DNA of 64,000 bases from Weissella koreensis KACC 15510 (GCF_000219805.1 NC_015759.1:620001-684000); one strand, 5' to 3'; numbered from the stretch's first letter, positions 17,834 to 27,550 are shown. Notes: a model not told the origin generated them from the sequence alone. Made by a program: numbers and translations.

Positions 17834-18352
17834 ATGAGAAAGATCGTTTTTTACGGTGAAGTCAGCCTCGATGGGTATTTATCAGACCAAAATGATAATT
17901 TAGATTGGCTTTTTCAAAGTGACCTTAATGGCATATCAACTTATGAAGAATTCGAAAAAAATGTCAGCACATTCGTCATGGGACGAATCACCTACCAAGA
18001 AACTCAAAAATATCTAAAAGGAAATGAGTTATATCCTGGGAAGGAAAAAATTATCTTTTCACATCATATTTTAAATCACAATAAGGATACATCTTTTGTA
18101 GCTGGTGATATTATCAAAATATTTAATAGCTTAAAAGCTCTCGACGGAGGGTTAATCTGGATTATTGGTGGCGGATCTATTGTCAAAGTATTATTAGAAA
18201 ATAACATGTTAGATGAAATTTGGTTACAAATTGCCCCCGTCTTATTGGGAAAAGGTAAAAAATTATTTGAACCTGGTAATTATTATCAAAAATTCAATCT
18301 TAAATCAGTGAAACAAATGGGTGAATTAACGGAATTACATCTTGTTAAATAA
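17834..18352 (+). CDS. RibD C-terminal/dihydrofolate-reductase-like family protein
   Basis: A 172-residue protein of the RibD_C superfamily (YwjB/YyaP type): the start MRKIVFYGEVSLDGYLSDQN, FVMGRITYQETQKY (the MGRxTY motif), and IWIIGGGSIVKVLLENNMLDEIWL. These small NADPH-dependent reductases resemble DHFR but their physiological substrates are mostly unknown. ATG 17834 is chosen because AAAAGGAG precedes it; the open frame from 17813 contains that ribosome binding site. It is monocistronic with its own terminator. Confidence 0.85.
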   Translation: MRKIVFYGEVSLDGYLSDQNDNLDWLFQSDLNGISTYEEFEKNVSTFVMGRITYQETQKYLKGNELYPGKEKIIFSHHILNHNKDTSFVAGDIIKIFNSLKALDGGLIWIIGGGSIVKVLLENNMLDEIWLQIAPVLLGKGKKLFEPGNYYQKFNLKSVKQMGELTELHLVK

Positions 18353-18394
18353 CATTTAATTTTTTAATTCAAATTTACTAATTTAACTAATAAA

Positions 18395-18419
18395 AAAAGC
18401 ATCTTATCCAGATGCTTTT
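18395..18419. terminator. bidirectional terminator between reductase and SMR genes
   Basis: AAAAGCATCT and AGATGCTTTT form a 10-bp stem with A and T runs on both sides, located between two convergent genes. Confidence 0.85.
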
Positions 18420-18438
18420 AATTATCTAAATCTTTTAA

Positions 18439-18762
18439 TCAATGGCCCGAGCCAAACATATTTACTAAAATTACCCCAATCACAATTAGCCCCGTTCCTA
18501 AGATCGTTGGATAATTAATAGAATTATGGAATACAAAAACTGAGATTAAAGTCACTAAGACAATCCCCACTCCACTCCAAATTGCATATACAACGTTAAC
18601 TGGTAGAGCTTTAACTACAATCGATAGGCAATAAAACGAGACCACGTAAGCTAACAAAGTCGCAACTGTAGGGTACATTTTTGTAAATCCATCTGTATAT
18701 TTCAATAAACTGGTTCCAATTAATTCAGAAACAATTGCTAAAGCCAATAATAAATAATTCAT
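18439..18762 (-). CDS. SMR-family small multidrug efflux protein
   Basis: A 107-residue protein with four transmembrane helices. The conserved membrane Glu lies in LAIVSELIGTSLLKYTDGFT, and VYAIWSGVGIVLVTLISV is the SMR helix-3 signature. SMR proteins are proton-coupled dimeric exporters of quaternary ammonium compounds, guanidinium or polyamines. No partner SMR gene is adjacent, so a homodimer is likely. No guanidine riboswitch was seen upstream. Confidence 0.92.
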   Translation of the reverse strand: MNYLLLALAIVSELIGTSLLKYTDGFTKMYPTVATLLAYVVSFYCLSIVVKALPVNVVYAIWSGVGIVLVTLISVFVFHNSINYPTILGTGLIVIGVILVNMFGSGH

Positions 18763-18926
18763 AAATTCATCCCTCTGATTTCATATCCAATATAACTGAT
18801 CAATAAAAGATGATGATTCACCACAATGTCTCCCAAGCAACATAAAAATATTTATATAACATTATTTTATAACTACCTCAAAATCAATTTTATAATATAT
18901 CGATGCTCTTTGCCCATTAATGTAAT

Positions 18927-19274
18927 TTATGTCTTCGTTAGCTCATTACTTTCTTGGATAATATTTTTGATCTCTTTTATCGTTAATTCTGTATTATTTA
19001 TTAAAATGGTGGTCCAATACTTTTTATTCATATGATAACTAGGTTCTACGCCTTTTAACGTCCTTAAGCTCTCACTATGCTCGGGTAAAAGCTTAACATT
19101 CAATGATAGCTCATCATCTTTGATATAGACCATAGCTAAAATTTTATTATTTTTATGATGCTTTAAAATCGACCATTTAATCGTTGATTTTGTACCAGGC
19201 TTATTAAATGGATATGATAAATATGCATCCGTCTCAGAAATGATCATATCTATCAATTCTTGTTCTTTCATCAT
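18927..19274 (-). CDS. MmcQ/YjbR-family protein
   Basis: A 115-residue protein with the YjbR/MmcQ fold: PFNKPGTKSTIKWSILKH, then MVYIKDDELSLNVKLLPEHSE, and the terminal SYHMNKKYWTTILINN with the conserved HMNKxxW motif. Proteins of this fold are small CyaY-like/double-wing domains of uncertain role, often annotated as DNA-binding. ATG 19274 follows GGGGGAAATA; the longer frame to 19310 overlaps the upstream gene. Probably co-transcribed with the SnoaL-like gene 28 bases upstream. Confidence 0.78.
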   Translation of the reverse strand: MMKEQELIDMIISETDAYLSYPFNKPGTKSTIKWSILKHHKNNKILAMVYIKDDELSLNVKLLPEHSESLRTLKGVEPSYHMNKKYWTTILINNTELTIKEIKNIIQESNELTKT

Positions 19275-19302
19275 TATTTCCCCCATCTTTAAAAAAATTA
19301 AA

Positions 19303-19731
19303 TTATACAATTCCCTTAGCTTGATTAAAATCCATATCCATCGGTCTGATGAATGACCAAGTTGAATGAATTACTTTCCATTCATCTGCTTCTAACTGAT
19401 ACACTTCAATACAATTATATTGCATGTCAATCAACGAAGTTTTTGCATACAATTGATAAGTTAGAACTGCCATATCAGCGACTGCTTGCACCCGTGGGGA
19501 TTCAAAATTATATGTATCAGCAAATAATTTTCCTTCTACATTTTTTAGAACCATTTCTTTAATATCATTATATGTATCCACACGATGTTCCACAGCTCCA
19601 TCAAAATAAGAAAACTGATTCTTTGACCAGATATCTAGATAACCTGATGTATCCCCTTTAAACCACTTATCCAAAGCACCTTTTTCAAGTGAAATTATTT
19701 TTTCTTCTAAATTATTTTCTTTATTCATCAT
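19303..19731 (-). CDS. SnoaL/DUF4440-like (NTF2-fold) protein
   Basis: A 142-residue protein with NTF2-like features: an N-terminal helix (LEKGALDKWFKGDTSGYLDI), a central FSYFDG turn, and C-terminal strands ending in VYQLEADEWKVIHSTWSF. Such proteins can be small enzymes or ligand binders; function here is unknown. Two adjacent ATG codons follow AGGAGAAT. It precedes the YjbR-like gene in an apparent two-gene operon. Confidence 0.75.
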   Translation of the reverse strand: MMNKENNLEEKIISLEKGALDKWFKGDTSGYLDIWSKNQFSYFDGAVEHRVDTYNDIKEMVLKNVEGKLFADTYNFESPRVQAVADMAVLTYQLYAKTSLIDMQYNCIEVYQLEADEWKVIHSTWSFIRPMDMDFNQAKGIV

Positions 19732-19969
19732 AATTCTCCTATTACTTTTTAGTTTCTTAACATCTGGTGCAAACGGTGGGAATCAAATCCTATGTAGAAT
19801 TAATTACCTTCCACTCTTTTGCCTCATTTTTTATCTGTCTTTTTTAATGTACATTTTATTATAAACTATAACGTAACAAGACAATCAAATGTTTATTTAC
19901 AAAAATATGAATTATTTTTATTAAGCATCTCTAAATTTCAAGTAAAGAATCATGGTCGTAAATAAAAAT

Positions 19970-19995
19970 GAGAACAATCATAACAACTGTTCCCA
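19970..19995 (-). terminator. terminator of the osmoprotectant transporter operon
   Basis: On the minus strand GGGAACA and TGTTCTC pair with one G-U pair, followed by ATTTTTATTT, 27 bases after the stop of the ATPase gene. Confidence 0.65.
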
Positions 19996-20021
19996 TCAAA
20001 TATATAAAACCAAACATTTTT

Positions 20022-20981
20022 CTAATCTTTTTCATGTTGAGTTAAATATGCAATTATTTGTTTCCGATTTAAGTACCCTAAAATTTGGGTCTTATCAGTT
20101 ACAGCAACATATTCATATTCGGCTAATACAGCAAAAGTATCTCTCAATGTAGCTTGTTCATCTAAAGTCTTAATTTCACCGATAGGCTTTTCTGTTAGAT
20201 ACCCTTGAACAATCCCAACACGGCCGAGATAAATATCATAAATATTTTTAGCTCGACTGGCACTGAAAAAATTACGGACAAAATCATTCGTTGGATTTTG
20301 AGCAATCTGGGTCGGCGTATCAACTTGGACAATTTCACCTTTACTCATGATCCCCACTCTGTCGCCTAACTTTAAAGCTTCATTCATATCATGAGTAACA
20401 AAAACAATGGTACTATGATATTTATCATGCATTCTTATGACTAAATTTTGCAGTTGTTGCCGCGATAAGGGATCCAATGCACTAAATGGTTCATCCATTA
20501 AAACAATATCCGGTTGGGCTGCAATGGCACGTAAGATCCCAATTCTTTGCTGTTCACCACCCGATAATTCATTAGGTTTTCGATTCCAATAACTTTTTGG
20601 ATCCAATCCAACATCCATTAACAATTCATGCGTAATTTCATTAATTTTACTTTTATTCATCCCCTTCATTTCAGGAATAACGGCAATATTTTGAGCAACG
20701 GTCATGGTAGGAAATAAGGCAATTTGTTGTAATACATAACCAATATCTTGTCTCAATTCACGATTAGAAAGATTAGCTATATCATTTCCATTAATTATAA
20801 TCTCACCGGCATTTAGTTTCTCTAATCGGTTAATCATTTTTAAAGTTGTAGTCTTTCCGCTTCCAGATTCACCCACCAGCACGAATAATTCACCTTTATT
20901 GATAGCTAAATTCAAATCTTGAATAACGTTTTGTGCTTGATATTCTTTTTTAACATGTCTAAATTCAATTGCAATAGTCAT
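20022..20981 (-). CDS. opuCA: osmoprotectant (glycine betaine/carnitine/choline) ABC transporter ATPase
   Basis: A 319-residue ATPase: Walker A GESGSGKTTTLKMINRLE, signature LSGGEQQRIGILRAI, Walker B IVLMDEPFSALDP. A C-terminal extension of about 80 residues (from about 240) resembles the paired CBS region of OpuCA/OpuAA, shortened. In this family the CBS part senses ionic strength. The gene lies seven bases after the permease/binding-protein fusion gene. The transporter should import compatible solutes under osmotic stress. Confidence 0.9.
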   Translation of the reverse strand: MTIAIEFRHVKKEYQAQNVIQDLNLAINKGELFVLVGESGSGKTTTLKMINRLEKLNAGEIIINGNDIANLSNRELRQDIGYVLQQIALFPTMTVAQNIAVIPEMKGMNKSKINEITHELLMDVGLDPKSYWNRKPNELSGGEQQRIGILRAIAAQPDIVLMDEPFSALDPLSRQQLQNLVIRMHDKYHSTIVFVTHDMNEALKLGDRVGIMSKGEIVQVDTPTQIAQNPTNDFVRNFFSASRAKNIYDIYLGRVGIVQGYLTEKPIGEIKTLDEQATLRDTFAVLAEYEYVAVTDKTQILGYLNRKQIIAYLTQHEKD

Positions 20982-20988
20982 TCTAATG

Positions 20989-22509
20989 TTACTCCTTTAT
21001 CAAGTCATGCTGAACCAAATACTGATGTGCCACAGATGCAGCCGGCTCTTTCTTTACATTCACCGCATAGTTCATTGCTTGCATATCTTGATTCGATATT
21101 TTCCCAGCTAATTTATTCAAAGCCTTGACTACTTTAGGATGTTGATTAGCAAATTTTGTCTTCATCAAAGGGGCTCCTTGATAAGCCGGAAAGAAATTTT
21201 TATCATCTTTTAAAAGTGCTAAGTTATACTCCTTAAGTTCACTGTCAGTTGCGTAAGCATCCACCAAATTAATTCGTCCATCGTTTATCGCCTCATACCG
21301 TAACGCTGGCTCCATAGACTTAGCTGATACCTTAAAGCCATAAGCCTTTTGTAGTCCCCGCATTCCATCATCACGATCGATAAATTCTAATGTCATTCCG
21401 GGTTTTAGTAAACCATTGATTTTAGCTAAATCACTAATATTATTTAAGTTATTTTCTTTTTTAAATTTTTCAGTTACAGATAATGCATAAGTATTGTTAT
21501 ATTGCATTGGCTTAAGATAAGTCAACTTATCTTCTTTACTTAACATATTTTTCGCCAAATCATAAGTTTCTTGAGCCGTTTGATGTTTCGCCACTTTTCC
21601 TTTAACTAATGTTTCCAATACTGATCCACTAAATTCTGGATAGATATCAATCTGATCATTTTGTAATGCACTAAATAAGAAAGTGGTCTTCCCAAAGTTG
21701 GGTTTTAATTGGACATTCGCATGTTCATCATTGTCTTCGATTAATTCCTTATACATATTAATTAATATTTCCGGTTCTGAGCCAAGTTTCCCAGCAATTG
21801 TAATATTTTCGATGCGATTATAGTAAGTAGTATAAACACTTCCACTACCAATCAGCAAGAGCAGACTTAAAAAGGCAAGTATTGCATGAATTGGTTTAAT
21901 AGACTGAAACCACCTGACCACTAAACTTAAAGTAACCGCTAAAATGGCCGACGAAACCGCCCCAATAATCAATAGCGAAGTATCATTTCTATCAATCCCT
22001 AACATAATGAAAGTACCCAACCCACCAGCACCAATCAAGGCAGCTAACGTAGCAGTTCCTATAATTAAAACTAGAGCCGTTCTAATCCCCGAAATTATTT
22101 GGGGCATTGCAATCGGCAATTCAACTTTAAATAATTTACGTGCTGATGACATTCCAAATGCATCAGCTGCCTCCTCAATTGATGGATCAATTTCTGATAT
22201 ACCTAAATATGTGTTTTGAAAAATAGGCAATAAAGCATAAGCAACGAGCGCTATGATCGCAGGCAACGTTCCAATTCCAACAAATGGAATTAATAATCCC
22301 AACAATGCCAACGATGGAATTGTTTGTAAAATACTAGTTAGTTGTAAAAAAAATTCTGAAAAACGTCGATGTCTGACAACCCAAATAGCTAATGGAATTG
22401 CTATTAACATAGCAATCACGAGCGCTATAATTGAAATCTGTACGTGTTGCCATAACGCCAATAATAAATCTGTCTTTCGTTCAATAATGACTTGTATTAA
22501 TTTTTGCAT
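20989..22509 (-). CDS. opuCB/CC: osmoprotectant ABC transporter permease fused to substrate-binding domain
   Basis: A 506-residue fusion. Residues 1-210 form the permease (five or six helices) with the inner-membrane loop EIDPSIEEAADAFGMSSARKL, the coupling region of binding-protein-dependent permeases. After another hydrophobic segment (about 212-232), residues 240-506 are a ProX/OpuCC-type binding domain: ITIAGKLGSEPEILINMYKE and the C-terminal KVVKALNKLAGKISN. The fusion displays the binding domain on the outer membrane face. It replaces separate permease and lipoprotein genes and is common in Lactobacillales. Confidence 0.92.
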   Translation of the reverse strand: MQKLIQVIIERKTDLLLALWQHVQISIIALVIAMLIAIPLAIWVVRHRRFSEFFLQLTSILQTIPSLALLGLLIPFVGIGTLPAIIALVAYALLPIFQNTYLGISEIDPSIEEAADAFGMSSARKLFKVELPIAMPQIISGIRTALVLIIGTATLAALIGAGGLGTFIMLGIDRNDTSLLIIGAVSSAILAVTLSLVVRWFQSIKPIHAILAFLSLLLLIGSGSVYTTYYNRIENITIAGKLGSEPEILINMYKELIEDNDEHANVQLKPNFGKTTFLFSALQNDQIDIYPEFSGSVLETLVKGKVAKHQTAQETYDLAKNMLSKEDKLTYLKPMQYNNTYALSVTEKFKKENNLNNISDLAKINGLLKPGMTLEFIDRDDGMRGLQKAYGFKVSAKSMEPALRYEAINDGRINLVDAYATDSELKEYNLALLKDDKNFFPAYQGAPLMKTKFANQHPKVVKALNKLAGKISNQDMQAMNYAVNVKKEPAASVAHQYLVQHDLIKE

Positions 22510-22543
22510 TTTATTCCCCTAATTGATTTAAGCAATATATGAA

Positions 22544-22572
22544 ACTATACTCGTTATATATTTAAATGTTAA
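22544..22572 (-). promoter_or_regulatory. promoter of the osmoprotectant operon
   Basis: Minus strand TTAACA (22572-22567) and TATAGT (22549-22544) with 17-base spacing, 34 bases before the fusion gene start. Confidence 0.6.
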
Positions 22573-22625
22573 TATTAATTTGAAGGTATTTTGCCTTTTA
22601 ACTTTAAAAAAGAAGGATATAAATT

Positions 22626-23042
22626 TTGCTTGATTCAACAGATCTAAATATTCTAAAAGAACTGAATAAAAATAGTCGTATAAAAACAAGTCATCTAGCG
22701 CAAAAAATACACCTAACTCCACCCGCCGTTAGCGAAAGAATTAGGAAACTTGAAGAAACTGGGGTTATTGAACGTTACCGAATCGAAGTTAATTTAGAGA
22801 AAATGGGATTTTCTCGACAGATATTTATTGAAGTTACTATGGATACCCCCAATTCCGATATGTATCTTAAGCTTATTCATAGATATAGAAATTCTATATT
22901 GCATCATTATAAAATAACCGGAGACAGTAATTATTTAATTGAAGGTGCTTTTTACACAAAAGTTGACTTAAACAAATTCTTAAATGAGCTAGATCGCTTA
23001 GCTACATATAGAATTTCTGACGTCATTGACGAATTAATATAA
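22626..23042 (+). CDS. Lrp/AsnC-family transcriptional regulator
   Basis: A 138-residue protein. The N-terminal helix-turn-helix (LDSTDLNILKELNKNSRIKT and the recognition helix LTPPAVSERIRKLEETGVI) is followed by a ligand-binding RAM-type domain (residues 65-138). The start is TTG: AAGGA lies eight bases before it and no ATG fits the conserved N-terminus. It is 26 bases upstream of the oxidoreductase gene and divergent from the osmoprotectant operon, so either may be its target. The effector is not evident. Confidence 0.88.
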   Translation: MLDSTDLNILKELNKNSRIKTSHLAQKIHLTPPAVSERIRKLEETGVIERYRIEVNLEKMGFSRQIFIEVTMDTPNSDMYLKLIHRYRNSILHHYKITGDSNYLIEGAFYTKVDLNKFLNELDRLATYRISDVIDELI

Positions 23043-23068
23043 AATAATCAATAAGGTGGTCTTAAAAC

Positions 23069-24028
23069 ATGAAAGCAATTGTCGTTAATCAACCAGGTGG
23101 TCCTGAAAATTTAGTCTATCAAGACGTTCCTAAGCCCAAAACAGTTCCTGGATGGTCTTTAATTAAAATCAAAGGATTCGGTATTAACCATTCTGAAATT
23201 TTTACTCGTGAGGGAAAATCCCCTTCAGTTAATTTTCCAAGAATATTAGGAATTGAATGTGTGGGGGTTATTGAAGAAACAACTGATCCGAATAGATTAC
23301 CTAACCAACAAAAGGTCATTTCGATTATGGGGGAAATGGGGCGTGCCTTTGACGGAAGCTATGCCGAATACGTCCTTGTTCCAAATGAACAAATTTATCC
23401 GGTTAATACTGAACTGGCATGGGGTGAATTAGCTGCAATTCCAGAAACATATTATACAGCCTATGGTTCAATGTTAAATCTTAACATTACTGAGTCTGAC
23501 GAATTACTCGTTAGAGGGGCCACCAGTGGTGTTGGAATCGCATTTTTAAATCTAATAAAAAGTAAATATCCTTCCATTAAAGTTACTGGGACTACTCGGA
23601 ACCTCGATAAAAGCGCAAATTTAAAAAAAGTTGGCTTTGATCATATCATTGAAGAAAAAAATGGTGTAATTCAAGGAGACAATTCCTTTGACAAAATTCT
23701 CGAATTAATTGGCCCTGCAACTATTAAAGATAGTTTTAATCACTTAAATGAAAAAGGAATCGTATGTAGCACTGGCCAGTTAGGTGGACAATGGGATCTT
23801 AATAATTTTGATCCCATTATGGACATTCATCAAAACAGCTATCTAACAAGCTTTTATTCGAACAATGTGGATGAACATAAATTAAATGATCTTTTGAATT
23901 ACATTACTAGAAACAAAGTAAATGTTAAACCGGAAAAAATTTTTAATTTAAGCGATCTTTCTAAAGCACACAGTTACCTCCAAAGTAGCCAAAGCTTTGG
24001 TAAAGTCATTGTCTTAACTGAGCAATAA
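23069..24028 (+). CDS. quinone oxidoreductase-like medium-chain dehydrogenase
   Basis: A 319-residue MDR-superfamily enzyme. MKAIVVNQPGGPENLVYQDVP and GFGINHSEIFTREG are typical of quinone oxidoreductases; the nucleotide-binding motif is RGATSGVGIAFLNL. The catalytic-zinc ligands of alcohol dehydrogenases are absent, so an NADPH-dependent quinone/enone reductase is more likely than an alcohol dehydrogenase. AAGGTGG precedes the ATG. Probably co-transcribed with the Lrp-type regulator. Confidence 0.85.
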   Translation: MKAIVVNQPGGPENLVYQDVPKPKTVPGWSLIKIKGFGINHSEIFTREGKSPSVNFPRILGIECVGVIEETTDPNRLPNQQKVISIMGEMGRAFDGSYAEYVLVPNEQIYPVNTELAWGELAAIPETYYTAYGSMLNLNITESDELLVRGATSGVGIAFLNLIKSKYPSIKVTGTTRNLDKSANLKKVGFDHIIEEKNGVIQGDNSFDKILELIGPATIKDSFNHLNEKGIVCSTGQLGGQWDLNNFDPIMDIHQNSYLTSFYSNNVDEHKLNDLLNYITRNKVNVKPEKIFNLSDLSKAHSYLQSSQSFGKVIVLTEQ

Positions 24029-24113
24029 ATATATAACAATCAATCTAGCTAAAGGAAGATTAATACTCACAAATAAATATTCATATATGCAAAATTAAAT
24101 CAAAATCAGGACA

Positions 24114-24157
24114 AAAAAACCGTTATACAAGCATAAATGCCTATATAACGGTTTTTA
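24114..24157. terminator. terminator between the oxidoreductase and rplL
   Basis: AAAACCGTTATA and TATAACGGTTTT pair around a 16-base loop, with A and T runs on both flanks. It serves the convergent rplJL operon and possibly the oxidoreductase gene. Confidence 0.8.
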
Positions 24158-24192
24158 ATTTACCTTTTGAAAGGTATTAAGCCTAAATGAAA

Positions 24193-24558
24193 TTACTTAA
24201 CAGTAACTTCGGCTCCAGTTTCTTCCAACTTAGCCTTTAATTCGTTAGCTTCGTCTTCTGAAACAGCTTCCTTGATAACTGAAGGTACGTTGTCAACAAG
24301 TCCCTTAGCATCCTTCAATCCCAAACCAGTAACTTCGCGGACAGCCTTGATTACTTGAACCTTAGCGTTACCTGCTGAAACCAATTCAACATTAAATTCA
24401 GTTTGTGCAGCAGCTTCGCCACCAGCAACACCAGCAGCTGCAACAGGGGCAGCAGCTGAAACACCAAATTCTTCTTCGATAGCTGAAACCAAGTCAGCCA
24501 AGTCCATGATCGTTGCTTCCTTCAATGAAGCGATGATTGAATCCTTATCAAAAGCCAT
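24193..24558 (-). CDS. rplL: 50S ribosomal protein L7/L12
   Basis: A 121-residue stalk protein. Start [14 protein letters not shown] follows an AGGAGA site; the Ala/Gly-rich hinge lies near residues 38-52 and the C-terminal domain contains [24 protein letters not shown], which binds translation factors. The open frame to 24594 is not needed. Second gene of rplJL. Confidence 0.98.
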   Translation of the reverse strand: MAFDKDSIIASLKEATIMDLADLVSAIEEEFGVSAAAPVAAAGVAGGEAAAQTEFNVELVSAGNAKVQVIKAVREVTGLGLKDAKGLVDNVPSVIKEAVSEDEANELKAKLEETGAEVTVK

Positions 24559-24657
24559 GATAATAATCTCCTTTAATTTTAGCCATATTGGCATAATTTA
24601 TTAGTAAGTAATATAACTTTATGGTTAAATTTACATTTAGCAAAAAGTTTAAAAGCT

Positions 24658-25161
24658 TTATGCTTCTGCTTCTGCCTTCGCGTCTGACACAGCCTTAACG
24701 GCATAAGCGACGTTACGAACAGGTGCTTGCAATGTTGACAACAACATTGAAAGCAATCCATCGCGGTCTGGCAAAGCGGCATACTTGTTAATGTCTTCGA
24801 CACTAGCAATGTTTCCGTCAACCACACCACCCTTGATTTCAAGGGCTTCGATTTCATCAGCATACTTCTTCAAAATCCGGGCTGGAGCAATTGCATCTTC
24901 GTTTGAAAATGCAACGGCTGAAGGTCCGGCAAACAAGTCATTCAAGGCTGACAAGTCAGCAGCTTCGGCGGCACGCGTCAAAACTTTGTTCTTGATAACC
25001 TTCAACTCAACGCCTTCCTCACGTAATGACTTACGTAAGTTGTTAGATTGCTCAACAGTCAATCCACGGACGTCAACTACAACAGAAGTAGTTGCATCTT
25101 TAAACTTTGATGCAATTTCTTCTACTTTTTGTGCTTTAACAGCAATAGTTGCTTCACTCAT
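24658..25161 (-). CDS. rplJ: 50S ribosomal protein L10
   Basis: A 167-residue protein anchoring the L7/L12 stalk to 23S rRNA. The N-terminal [30 protein letters not shown] and [19 protein letters not shown] are conserved; the C-terminal helix that binds L12 dimers ends in Ala/Glu repeats. The leader upstream has the L10-leader autoregulatory structure. Confidence 0.98.
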   Translation of the reverse strand: MSEATIAVKAQKVEEIASKFKDATTSVVVDVRGLTVEQSNNLRKSLREEGVELKVIKNKVLTRAAEAADLSALNDLFAGPSAVAFSNEDAIAPARILKKYADEIEALEIKGGVVDGNIASVEDINKYAALPDRDGLLSMLLSTLQAPVRNVAYAVKAVSDAKAEAEA

Positions 25162-25201
25162 GGTATTTGATTCCTCCTATATTAGATTTGATCCTAACTA
25201 A

Positions 25202-25310
25202 GAAACCCCCAACACCATAGTGCCGGGGGTTCCAATTTGCTTTCGCTCATTTTCACTTCCTCGGCAGGATATATTAAGGCCAAAAGGCCTCCGGCGTCTT
25301 AGGTAGAATC
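25202..25310 (-). promoter_or_regulatory. L10 leader (autoregulatory) before rplJ
   Basis: The minus-strand leader contains GACGCCGGAGGCC, TCCTGCCGAGG, a GAGCGAAAGC hairpin, and a strong GGAACCCCC/GGGGGTTTC hairpin (25203-25232) shortly before rplJ. This arrangement matches the Firmicute L10 leader, in which the L10-L12 complex represses its own mRNA. Confidence 0.8.
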
Positions 25311-25327
25311 TATTTAATTCATTAGAC

Positions 25328-25357
25328 AATATACCAGAAATATCCGGGAAATGTCAA
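25328..25357 (-). promoter_or_regulatory. promoter of rplJ-rplL
   Basis: Minus strand TTGACA (25357-25352) and TATATT (25333-25328), spacing 18, just upstream of the L10 leader. Confidence 0.75.
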
Positions 25358-25378
25358 TAAACGTCTACAACTTTTTTA

Positions 25379-26071
25379 TTACAATGATGTAATATCTAAG
25401 TTAATAGCAGGTCCAAATGTAGAAGCAATTGATACATGTTGTACATATGTTCCCTTAACAGCAGATGGGCGAGCCTTGATAACAACGTCAGAAATTGACT
25501 TGATATTTCCAGCAAGCTTGTCAGCATCAAATGAAACCTTACCAACAGGAACAGCAACGTTTCCGTCACGATCAGTACGGTAAGTAACCTTACCAGACTT
25601 AGACTCTTCAACGGCCTTAGCCACATCAAAAGTAACTGTTCCAGTCTTAGGGTTAGGCATCAATCCCTTAGGTCCAAGCACACGTCCAACACGTCCAACT
25701 TGAGCCATCATATCAGGAGTAGCGATGGCAACATCAAAGTCCAACCATCCATCAGCGATACGCTTAACTAAGTCAGCACCACCGACAACATCGGCTCCAG
25801 CTGCTTCAGCTTCTTTTGCCTTATCTCCTTGAGCGAAGACAACAACTGTTTGGTCCTTACCAGTTCCGTTAGGCAAAACTACAGCCCCACGCAATTGTTG
25901 GTCAGCTTGACGTGTATCCACGTTCAAGTTGAATGAGATTTCAACAGTTGAATCAAACTTGGCGAAGTCAATTTCCTTCACCAATGCAGCAGCTTCATCC
26001 AAGTTGTATAACTTTTCAGCTTCAACTTTTTCTGCGGCTGCTAAATACTTTTTTCCATACTTCTTAGCCAT
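25379..26071 (-). CDS. rplA: 50S ribosomal protein L1
   Basis: A 230-residue protein beginning [17 protein letters not shown] after an AGGAGG site; [21 protein letters not shown] is the L1 signature. It binds the L1 stalk of 23S rRNA and in many bacteria represses its own operon. The open frame to 26092 has no support as a start. Second gene of rplKA. Confidence 0.98.
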   Translation of the reverse strand: MAKKYGKKYLAAAEKVEAEKLYNLDEAAALVKEIDFAKFDSTVEISFNLNVDTRQADQQLRGAVVLPNGTGKDQTVVVFAQGDKAKEAEAAGADVVGGADLVKRIADGWLDFDVAIATPDMMAQVGRVGRVLGPKGLMPNPKTGTVTFDVAKAVEESKSGKVTYRTDRDGNVAVPVGKVSFDADKLAGNIKSISDVVIKARPSAVKGTYVQHVSIASTFGPAINLDITSL

Positions 26072-26192
26072 GGTAGCTATTCCTCCTTGCAAATGCGGTC
26101 AAACGGTCGTCTAAGACCTCCCGCTTGATCATGCTTAGTTTCCTAATGCGATCCGTCTGAAACGGCAATAGTAATTCTTGTGAGATAAAAAA

Positions 26193-26618
26193 TTATCCTT
26201 CAACAACGAATCCCATTGAACGTGCAGTACCTTCGATCATGCGAACAGCTGCATCAACGTCAGCCGCGTTTAGATCTTGCATCTTAGTCTCAGCGATTTC
26301 TTTGACTTGCGCCGCAGTAACCGTTGCTACCTTCTTGGTGTTAGGTTCTCCTGAACCCTTTTCAACACCAGCAGCCTTCTTCAAAAGAACGGCAGCAGGT
26401 GGTGTCTTAGTTACGAATGTAAATGAACGATCTTCATACACTGTAATAACAACAGGAATCAAAAGACCCCCTTGATCCGCTGTACGAGCATTAAACTCTT
26501 TGGCGAACCCCATGATGTTAACACCAGCTTGTCCCAATGCAGGACCAACTGGAGGAGCAGGTGTAGCCTTACCGGCTGGAATCTGCAACTTAACAATACT
26601 TGAAACTTTCTTAGCCAC
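26193..26618 (-). CDS. rplK: 50S ribosomal protein L11 (GTG start)
   Basis: A 141-residue protein, the standard length. The start is GTG at 26618, which follows AAGGAGGATACAATC; the extended frame to 26678 encodes leader sequence only. [28 protein letters not shown] and the C-terminal [14 protein letters not shown] are invariant L11 features. It forms the GTPase-associated centre with L10. Confidence 0.98.
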   Translation of the reverse strand: MAKKVSSIVKLQIPAGKATPAPPVGPALGQAGVNIMGFAKEFNARTADQGGLLIPVVITVYEDRSFTFVTKTPPAAVLLKKAAGVEKGSGEPNTKKVATVTAAQVKEIAETKMQDLNAADVDAAVRMIEGTARSMGFVVEG

Positions 26619-26707
26619 GATTGTATCCTCCTTCGTGCTTGTGGTATAAAATGGCGAGTTTCGATTTCCGCCTCCCACATATACATGTCACCACGCATAC
26701 AATGAGT

Positions 26708-26736
26708 ATAATAACAAATAATCTAGATAAAAACAA
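26708..26736 (-). promoter_or_regulatory. promoter of rplK-rplA
   Basis: Minus strand TTGTTT (26736-26731) and TATTAT (26713-26708) with 17-base spacing, about 90 bases before the GTG start of rplK. Confidence 0.65.
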
Positions 26737-26883
26737 GAACATCTCTATTTGTTTCTACTATAAAATAAAAAATGTTCTTTAATTACTACGCCATTCCTTC
26801 ATTTAATTAAATGCATCAAGTTTATTTAATATAACCTATTATTGATGATATTTATTGTTAAATCTTAAAAAAATAATATTAAA

Positions 26884-26912
26884 AAGGCTGAGATCCAAAG
26901 GGTCTCAGCTTC
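26884..26912 (-). terminator. terminator after nusG
   Basis: AAGGCTGAGATCC pairs with GGTCTCAGCTT, 21 bases after the nusG stop; it separates secE-nusG from the rplKA promoter. Confidence 0.8.
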
Positions 26913-26932
26913 AATTTTAAATATATTCTATA

Positions 26933-27550
26933 CTAATATTTAACAGGTTCAACGTCCGCAAATGAAACTTGAGTGGGTGTTTCGCGTCCAAAGAAAGTTA
27001 CCAAAACCGTAACTTCAGCTTTATCTTCATCAATTTCAGTGATTGGTCCCTCTTGATCAGCCATTGGTCCGGCGATAATCTTAACGTAATCACCAACAAC
27101 AGCATCCAACTTTAACTTGTCATGTGATACTTCTTCTTCAGCATCTATTTCTAATGGATTTCCATTTTCATCATAACGATGCAAGAAAGTTGCAGCTTCA
27201 TCCGCTGTCAAAGAAACAGGTTTAGCACCTCCACCACGTGAACCTAAGAATCCAGTAACGTTTGGTGTATTTCGCACGACATACCAAGCTTCATTGGTCA
27301 TGACCATCTTCACCAAAACATAACCAGGATATTCATTTTCCATATGGGTCTTAATTTCCCCATCAGCGTCACGAACAGGCATTCCGTCTTTATCACGATC
27401 TACCACTTCTTGTTCTGGTACAATCACGCGATAAATGAAATCGGTCATATTCATTGTTTCAATACGAGATTCCAAACTAGATTTAACTTTATTTTCATAC
27501 CCTGAATACGTCTGTAAGACGTACCATTCCGCTTCAACTGATTCAACCAT
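26933..27550 (-). CDS. nusG: transcription termination/antitermination protein NusG
   Basis: A 205-residue protein. The NGN domain starts EAEWYVLQTYSGYENKVKSSL; the KOW domain is DYVKIIAGPMADQEGPITEI. ATG 27550 is chosen because GGAGG is six bases before it; the frame to 27589 includes that site. NusG binds RNA polymerase and modulates pausing. Follows secE as in most Firmicutes. Confidence 0.97.
   Translation of the reverse strand: MVESVEAEWYVLQTYSGYENKVKSSLESRIETMNMTDFIYRVIVPEQEVVDRDKDGMPVRDADGEIKTHMENEYPGYVLVKMVMTNEAWYVVRNTPNVTGFLGSRGGGAKPVSLTADEAATFLHRYDENGNPLEIDAEEEVSHDKLKLDAVVGDYVKIIAGPMADQEGPITEIDEDKAEVTVLVTFFGRETPTQVSFADVEPVKY

Noticed and set aside
23069..24028. Zinc-dependent alcohol dehydrogenase
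   Set aside because: The fold is MDR but the catalytic zinc ligands are missing; the quinone-oxidoreductase subgroup fits better.
26618..26678. Longer rplK frame starting upstream
   Set aside because: The extension encodes no L11-like sequence, and a perfect ribosome binding site precedes the GTG at 26618 that gives the standard 141 residues.
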